DNA from: Promicromonospora sp. Populi
GTDB lineage: Bacteria > Actinomycetota > Actinomycetes > Actinomycetales > Cellulomonadaceae
Assembly: GCF_041081105.1 (NCBI RefSeq)
Contig: NZ_CP163528.1
Location: forward strand, 4,774,001 to 4,838,000
Length of the DNA stretch: 64,000 nucleotides
Direction: 5' to 3'
The position numbers and the translations under genes are program-made. Positions within the stretch are counted from its first letter, which is position 1. Each line of letters begins with the position of its first letter. Shown piece by piece: positions 63,581-64,000 of the stretch. The notes below the pieces were generated by a model, which was not told where the DNA came from, did no database searches, and worked only from the letters and a program-made list of their open reading frames with translations.

Positions 63581-64000
63581 ATGCTGATTGCCGAAGACTT
63601 CCTGCTGCTTGCCGTCGACGACGAGACGGGCAAGACCGCCAACGTCGACAACCTGGGTGTTCGCCTCGCGGGCGCGCTCCTGGCCGACCTCGCCGCCGCG
63701 AACAAGACCCTCCTGCGGGGCGCGCCCGAGGCGGGCGCGACCAAGGAGGAGCGCGAGAAGGCCGGGGACACCACGATCCTGGTCACCGACAACACCCCCA
63801 CCGGCCACGTGGCGCTCGACGCCGCCCTGCAGGCCGCGCTCGACGCCCCCGACGCGCCCGCCCGGAAGGTCGTCGAGGCCATCTCTGGGAACGCCGAGGA
63901 GAACCTCCTGGCGGCCCTCGTGGAGCGCGGGATCCTCGAGAAGGAGGAGTCCAAGCTCTTCCGGATGCTCCCCGTCACCCGCTGGCCTGCCGCGGACTCC
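63581..64000 (+). CDS. GPP34-family phosphoprotein (truncated by window edge)
   Basis: The first 140 residues are present. The N-terminus MLIAEDFLLLAVDDETGK and the downstream 'GVRLAGALLADLAAANK' are the Golgi phosphoprotein 3-like (GPP34) fold found in actinobacteria, where such proteins are of unknown function; in eukaryotes the fold binds PI4P. The ATG at 63581 has no strong ribosome binding site but a TATAGC box lies nine bases upstream. A possible iron box lies 96 bases upstream. The C-terminus lies outside the window. Confidence 0.78.
   Translation, partial: MLIAEDFLLLAVDDETGKTANVDNLGVRLAGALLADLAAANKTLLRGAPEAGATKEEREKAGDTTILVTDNTPTGHVALDAALQAALDAPDAPARKVVEAISGNAEENLLAALVERGILEKEESKLFRMLPVTRWPAADS

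Noticed and set aside
63488..63978. Minus-strand open frames before and in the GPP34 gene
   Set aside because: They are shadows of the GPP34 reading frame with no ribosome binding site.

Overview
The window is chromosomal DNA of a high-GC actinobacterium, most likely of order Micrococcales. Promicromonosporaceae (Promicromonospora, Cellulosimicrobium or Isoptericola relatives) is my inference, not a database result. The evidence is very high GC with long shadow frames on both strands, GTG starts and apparently leaderless starts, the actinobacterial fusion 2-oxoglutarate enzyme Kgd, a SigR/RsrA pair, the 24-residue ribosomal protein bL37, and an Rv3235-like protein. No prophage, insertion sequence, CRISPR array or rRNA operon is visible. 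This is core chromosome with catabolic and regulatory modules between housekeeping genes.

Layout. 1-7.3 kb: end of metG, sufE, a GAF-domain regulator, a membrane-anchored hypothetical, a von Willebrand lipoprotein, then aldehyde dehydrogenase plus a DUF779 partner. 7.3-9.8 kb: a self-regulated MerR/TipAS regulator and two coupled small-molecule kinases. 9.8-14.7 kb: Rv3235-like protein, LysM membrane protein, a possible Sm-like protein, a BldC-like HTH protein, and a SAF/CpaE-like pair. 14.7-19.3 kb: hisN, two Gfo/Idh/MocA oxidoreductases and small conserved proteins. 19.3-24 kb: the conserved block rsgA-aroA-DoxX-sigR-rsrA-bL37, with a SigR-type promoter in front of sigR. 24-26.6 kb: a DUF4097-PadR-DUF4097 operon behind twin palindromic operators. 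26.6-33.5 kb: GDSL-like protein, aldose epimerase, aldo/keto reductase and kgd.

33.8-41.8 kb: a two-component system with an almost loop-less sensor, two CNNM/CorC-type membrane proteins, an M15 peptidase, a CYTH-like protein, a TauE/SafE exporter and tRNA-Arg(CCG). 42-44.3 kb: an ECF sigma factor of the SigE family coupled to a membrane protein whose outer part appears to be three copies of one domain. 44.4-47.5 kb: argS-lysA. 48.5-53.5 kb: the glyoxylate shunt (aceA-aceB) divergent from a RamB-type regulator. 55-61 kb: a 3-hydroxybutyrate/acetoacetate utilisation operon (dehydrogenase, AtoE transporter, CoA-transferase A/B, thiolase) divergent from a LysR regulator with a palindromic operator. 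61.5-64 kb: phoH with a long structured leader, a DtxR-like iron box and the start of a GPP34-family gene.

Functionally the window is rich in C2/C4 carbon use. Acetaldehyde, 3-hydroxybutyrate and acetoacetate would all be converted to acetyl-CoA. The glyoxylate shunt and Kgd then process it, and a RamB-like regulator of the kind that senses acetate status controls the shunt. The least explained items are the SigE-family/triplicated membrane protein pair, a possible long SigR isoform, the DUF4097-PadR operon, a shared intergenic hairpin type, and a small ORF with a good ribosome binding site in the phoH leader.
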